A program made the position numbers and the translations under genes. Of a stretch of DNA of 64,000 nucleotides, positions 62,601 through 64,000 are shown one piece after another (position 1 is the first letter of the stretch; every line of letters starts with the position of its first letter). Location: positions 20,090,302 to 20,154,301 of the forward strand of contig CM037840.1 in assembly GCA_021234535.1 (NCBI GenBank), given 5' to 3'. The DNA comes from Stichopus chloronotus. Taxonomy: Eukaryota > Echinodermata > Holothuroidea > Aspidochirotida > Stichopodidae. The notes below the pieces were generated by a model that saw only the letters and a list, made by a program, of their open reading frames with translations, was not told where the DNA came from and did no database searches.

Positions 62601-63980
62601 ACTCTGTTGCCATGGTGATTGCCTCTTGTTTTTTAGATCAGAGTTGAACCGTTTCCACACGATTGCCGATGATGTCGAATTGGGAGGGACCGTTGTTCTC
62701 TCCACATGTTTCAGTGAAGTGTAGGAAACCTGAGGACACACAGATGAAGATTCATTAATGGTTTGGTCTATGGATGGATGGACAGATGGCAACATGGATA
62801 GATATATGGATGTATGGAAGGCTAAATGGATGGATGCATGGATGACTAGATGGATGAATGATGGATTACTAGATAGATGAACGTATAAATGAATGCATTT
62901 ATAAACAGTACTAAAAAATGGTAGAGACAATTCTACTACGAAAAGGTGGTGCTTTTTGCCAGGCAACTAATAACATAGTAGGTATCAGATTACACATTGT
63001 GTCCTACCATTTTTGAGCATCACACCCATTGTATCACTATTTCATGCATCTGTTTTAAACGTCAATTCCTTACTAAATCAATCTGTGCTTCAATCCAGTT
63101 TGAAATTCACGCTATTGGGCACTCCTCACACACTCAGATTCCTTAGAAAGAGGTGAAAACAAGGCAAAAAAAAATTATCTGACCTTCTCCAAGTTTCCGT
63201 ACTCCACAGCTCTCAAAGCAACAGCACTGTCCTGATCATTGAGAATAATCACTTTTGGCTGGACTTTTATGAATCGAACTTTTTCCTTAATTTCTGACTG
63301 CACCACCAAGTAGCAAACCTATAAAAAAAATAACACTGATTAGCTTTCTTTATTGATATGAATATACACTTATTCAAATTTTAAAACAAGATGATCACTT
63401 GTAAACTTACAATGTTTTATTTGTAAGTTTGGAAATGTAAATTATGTAACTATTAAAATGATGAATGAATTGAAAGAAAGGAACCACTTCAAAATGTTAC
63501 AGCAAAATAAATTTCTCAGCACACATTGTCAGGATGATGCCATAGAGGTATTTAGTAAACTACGTCCACAGCATCTCGATCAGCTCAAATCTAAAATTAC
63601 TATCTATTCACTAAACATAATCAGTTAAATGTTCCTATGAATGGACTCGATAGTAACTTACCTCACAATCTTCCGATCCCTCTGAATGAAATGGTATCTC
63701 CAAAGAGACATAACCATCAATGAATAATTGCTTCTTCTCCATTTGGTCTGGTCTCATAAAGGGGGAAATCTTTTCATCTTGCAGTGTCACCATCTCTGTG
63801 GTTCCTGTCTTCTCCTTGTGGGTGATGGTTAAGTTGAACTCACCCTGAAATAAAATAAAATGTACAAGAGATTCGAATTAAGGCTGGAATATTTGTTGAA
63901 AATTTTTAATACTTTGCCAGTGACAGTCAACTTACTTTTAAATAAAAGATGGCATGGCATGAATTTATGTCTTCCATATT
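50366..63980 (-). CDS. VPS13B: VPS13B (bridge-like lipid-transfer protein), C-terminal quarter; gene continues beyond 64000
   Basis: Twelve exons in transcript order: 63980-63936 (tentative), 63844-63662, 63318-63184, 62729-62481, 59869-59692, 58596-57421, 55918-55742, 55089-54919, 53829-53647, 52481-52379, 51759-51507, 50623-50366. Introns are GT-AG and phases agree throughout, giving 1036 residues and a stop. Order of parts: beta-rich modules of the adaptor-binding region, a long beta-rich segment, a helical stretch with LEILGNPAGLLRSVSSGLAD and LPYEGLIRGP, then VKPIGGAAELVSQTGQG and GILHGTGLAEFPKQ, and finally a PH-like end. The last motifs match human VPS13B (about 4022 residues) as I recall it, and differ from VPS13A/C/D. 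VPS13B acts at the Golgi and endosomes in lipid transfer and glycoprotein trafficking. Confidence 0.92.
50624..51506 (-). other. last intron of VPS13B
   Basis: 883 bp with a GTAGGA donor. It contains a short direct duplication, TCAATCTGGAAATTAGATA-type, near 51035-51080. Nothing else was seen. Confidence 0.75.
51507..51759 (-). CDS. VPS13B: VPS13B exon (PH-like domain)
   Basis: The acceptor TTCCTTGCTTGCAG precedes 51759. It completes a split Trp codon and encodes KMFVNIPKPEILMLTKVTSV, then GALILTPEMVFVISISEDSA, then PQAFLLAQTDCF. The human protein has a matching VLFVVSVSEDTQQQAF segment, which supports the VPS13B assignment directly. Confidence 0.9.
51760..52378 (-). other. VPS13B intron
   Basis: 619 bp with donor GTATGT. 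It holds a tandem repeat of about 19 bp (52014-52100). Confidence 0.75.
52014..52100. repeat. 19-bp tandem repeat, about four to five copies
   Basis: The unit is about ACCAATTGAACAACCAAGA. The copies differ at a few bases. Confidence 0.8.
52379..52481 (-). CDS. VPS13B: VPS13B exon (GILHGTGL motif)
   Basis: A 103-base exon between acceptor TTGATTTTTCCAG and donor GTATGT. It encodes ILHGTGLAEFPKQLSIQHIE and AKFPNSKLKYS. Human VPS13B has LLHGTGLSQVPKQ at the same place. The exon joins the helical region to the PH-like domain. Confidence 0.9.
52482..53646 (-). other. VPS13B intron with minisatellite
   Basis: 1165 bp with donor GTAAGA at 53646. More than a third of it is the 22-bp minisatellite at 52894-53371. 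Confidence 0.8.
52894..53371. repeat. 22-bp minisatellite, about 21-22 copies
   Basis: The unit is 22 bp, containing AGCATGTATGCTGGTAAC followed by (C/T)GAT or AAT variants. Copies are well matched, with single-base changes and a few one- or two-base indels. Three open frames run through it on the minus strand only because it lacks stop words; their peptides are repetitive Tyr-Gln-His-Thr-Cys strings and should not be called genes. Confidence 0.95.
53647..53829 (-). CDS. VPS13B: VPS13B exon (GGAAELVSQTGQG motif)
   Basis: The acceptor TTTAATTACAG precedes 53829 and the donor GTAAGA follows 53647. It encodes AIAGIADQPIRGFQKAG, then EVISGLGKGLVGAVVKPIGG, then AAELVSQTGQG. This is one of the most conserved VPS13 and ATG2-like C-terminal helical segments, implicated in lipid-droplet and membrane association in the family. 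Confidence 0.95.
53830..54918 (-). other. VPS13B intron
   Basis: 1089 bp with donor GTACTT. Nothing notable was recognised. Confidence 0.75.
54919..55089 (-). CDS. VPS13B: VPS13B exon (helical C-terminal region)
   Basis: The acceptor ACTTCATACAG precedes 55089. It encodes TLTSITKFAASVSRNLDRLS then GPTEGITQGLSHFGISLLG. Human VPS13B has the near-identical pattern SVARNLDRLTLD and GVTEGFFQGLTGFGISLLG. Confidence 0.93.
55090..55741 (-). other. VPS13B intron
   Basis: 652 bp with donor GTAAGA. It contains a G12 tract (55201-55212). Confidence 0.75.
55201..55212. repeat. poly-G tract (G12)
   Basis: A run of 12 G. Confidence 0.95.
55742..55918 (-). CDS. VPS13B: VPS13B exon (LEILGNPAGL motif)
   Basis: The acceptor AAATTGTTTGCCAG precedes 55918. 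It encodes WVLGSLEILGNPAGLLRSVS, SGLADTILLPYEGLIRGPTA and FISGVAGGLSSLVWQVTAG. The L-G-NP-GL-RSV--G--D pattern is the family hallmark at the start of the C-terminal helical region. Confidence 0.95.
55919..57420 (-). other. VPS13B intron (1.5 kb)
   Basis: The donor is GTAAGT. No repeat or exon was recognised. Confidence 0.75.
57421..58596 (-). CDS. VPS13B: VPS13B large exon (392 codons)
   Basis: The acceptor TTGCTTTTCTAG precedes 58596 and the donor GTAAGT follows 57421. This single 1176-base exon encodes a beta-rich segment. Recognisable parts include RICLAVAPYFSAVQL near the start, a charged loop with SEKQIQEEKPEKTDR, KVFFKSVTLSLIDEVQNALK, then DDLTIHFNDAEVFIEDQF, and LGQALSLHYTSGAIFKAG at the end. 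It lies just before the helical C-terminal part. The exon is long relative to its neighbours (100-260 bases). Confidence 0.93.
58597..59691 (-). other. VPS13B intron
   Basis: 1095 bp with donor GTAATT, which is weaker than the others. Nothing else was recognised. Confidence 0.7.
59692..59869 (-). CDS. VPS13B: VPS13B exon (beta-module region)
   Basis: The acceptor TCTTGTGCCATCACAG precedes 59869. It encodes VEQPRVMQYATWPFVAVMQE, then GVVYISLAIDPCPRMAVTNL, then PFPLQLAQAVPGKPLAG. The DP-P---VTNL pattern fits the repeated beta modules of the VPS13 adaptor-binding region, each with an invariant Asn. Confidence 0.88.
60204..60960. repeat. tandem duplication of a roughly 280-430 bp repeat
   Basis: Copy A (about 60204-60480) and copy B (about 60538-60960) share long blocks: CTACCATAGC-TAAAACAGCA, AACAGACAACC-TATCAAGT, AGTTATGGAAATATGGCAGT, TTTGACCCCATAACC and CAATAGGGCACTT. 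The offset changes from 334 to 480 bp along the alignment, so copy B carries about 146 extra bases in its middle, or copy A has lost them. Confidence 0.85.
61057..61411. mobile_element. fold-back / MITE-like element flanked by CA repeats
   Basis: The left end GTTTAGGGCGC (61057) and the reverse complement of the right end, GTTAAGGGCGC (61411), match. The arms then share CGGGGACA. Further in, both arms carry ATGGGGATATCCC (61099-61112 and 61334-61346). This gives terminal inverted repeats of at least 24 bp (about 18 of 24 matching) plus an inner inverted block. CA dinucleotide runs lie directly outside both ends. No transposase frame is present. Confidence 0.55.
61418..61455. repeat. CA microsatellite
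   Basis: A CA run with TA interruptions. A shorter run lies at 61033-61048. Confidence 0.9.
62481..62729 (-). CDS. VPS13B: VPS13B exon (beta-module region)
   Basis: The acceptor GTGTGTCCTCAG precedes 62729 and the donor GTAAGC follows 62481, phase 0 at both ends. It encodes VSYTSLKHVERTTVPPNSTS, SAIVWKRFNSDLKNK, then SLSIAVINVNSTSD and WSKWIHLDTTVARQP. The WSKWIHLD block is typical of VPS13-family beta modules. Confidence 0.88.
62730..63183 (-). other. VPS13B intron with ATGG-rich repeat
   Basis: 454 bp. A degenerate ATGG/GATG simple repeat fills about 62755-62885. The donor GTCAGA is weak. Confidence 0.75.
62755..62885. repeat. degenerate ATGG simple repeat
   Basis: Many ATGG, TGGATGGATG and GATGAATG words with interruptions. 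Confidence 0.85.
63184..63318 (-). CDS. VPS13B: VPS13B exon
   Basis: The acceptor TTTTTTTATAG precedes 63318, phase 0 at both ends. It encodes VCYLVVQSEIKEKVRFIKVQ then PKVIILNDQDSAVALRAVEY. The KV-P--I--ND pattern is a VPS13 beta-module start with the conserved Asn. Confidence 0.85.
63319..63661 (-). other. VPS13B intron
   Basis: 343 bp with donor GTAAGT. Nothing was recognised inside. Confidence 0.75.
63662..63844 (-). CDS. VPS13B: VPS13B exon
   Basis: The acceptor TTTTATTTCAG precedes 63844 and the donor GTAAGT follows 63662, phase 0 at both ends. It encodes GEFNLTITHKEKTGTTEMVT, then KKQLFIDGYVSLEIPFHSEG and SEDCE. A beta-rich segment. Confidence 0.85.
63936..63980 (-). CDS. VPS13B: tentative small VPS13B exon (15 codons)
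   Basis: NMEDINSCHAIFYLK, phase 0 to the next exon, with donor GTAAGT. The acceptor CCTACAATAG is weak. This frame has a stop (the TAG of the acceptor) just upstream, so if coding is real it must begin here. Confidence 0.5.
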
Positions 63981-64000
63981 CTATTGTAGGCATCTCGCTT

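Noticed and set aside
62430..62966. 178-codon minus-strand open frame
   Set aside because: The left part is the real VPS13B exon (62481-62729). The rest reads through the ATGG simple repeat beyond the acceptor.

Overview
This is a piece of an animal nuclear genome: intron-rich, AT-rich, with many microsatellites and minisatellites, a decayed non-LTR retrotransposon and clear GT-AG introns. No bacterial, plasmid or phage features are present. The two genes that can be read are metazoan. The compact introns, the frequent TAGGCCT-like words and the long poly-G/poly-C tracts would fit a marine deuterostome such as an echinoderm, but that is an impression and not proof.

Two protein genes lie head-to-tail on the minus strand. 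(1) 43286 to 18775 is a complete nine-exon gene for a DCDC2-type doublecortin protein. It has two DCX domains, a short basic Pro/Lys linker and a very long acidic tail. The nine exons join in phase to give 716 codons plus stop. (2) 63980 to 50366 is the last quarter of a VPS13B (Cohen syndrome protein, bridge-like lipid transfer) gene. Twelve exons join in phase to give 1036 residues plus stop, and the gene continues off the right edge of the window. The small exon at 63936-63980 is tentative.

Layout: 1-17970 has no recognisable gene. It holds a degraded LINE reverse-transcriptase fragment (about 8405-8607), a diverged tandem repeat (about 5930-6720), a 15-bp tandem repeat, and two inverted copies of a roughly 150-bp dispersed repeat (1362-1510 and 15060-15209). 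The DCDC2-like gene occupies 18.8-43.3 kb, with introns of 0.4 to 10.9 kb. 43287-50365 is intergenic; it contains the likely DCDC2-like promoter, with an RFX X-box-like site, and an array of AGATATCT-type repeats. The VPS13B end occupies 50.4-64 kb, and its introns carry a 22-bp minisatellite, a fold-back element flanked by CA repeats, and a duplicated intronic repeat.

Functionally the genes look unrelated. DCDC2 proteins bind microtubules and act in cilia; VPS13B acts in lipid transfer and protein trafficking at the Golgi and endosomes. No novel multi-gene system was found. The most unusual signal is a roughly ten-fold excess of the word TACTGTA/TACAGTA confined to the DCDC2-like introns.
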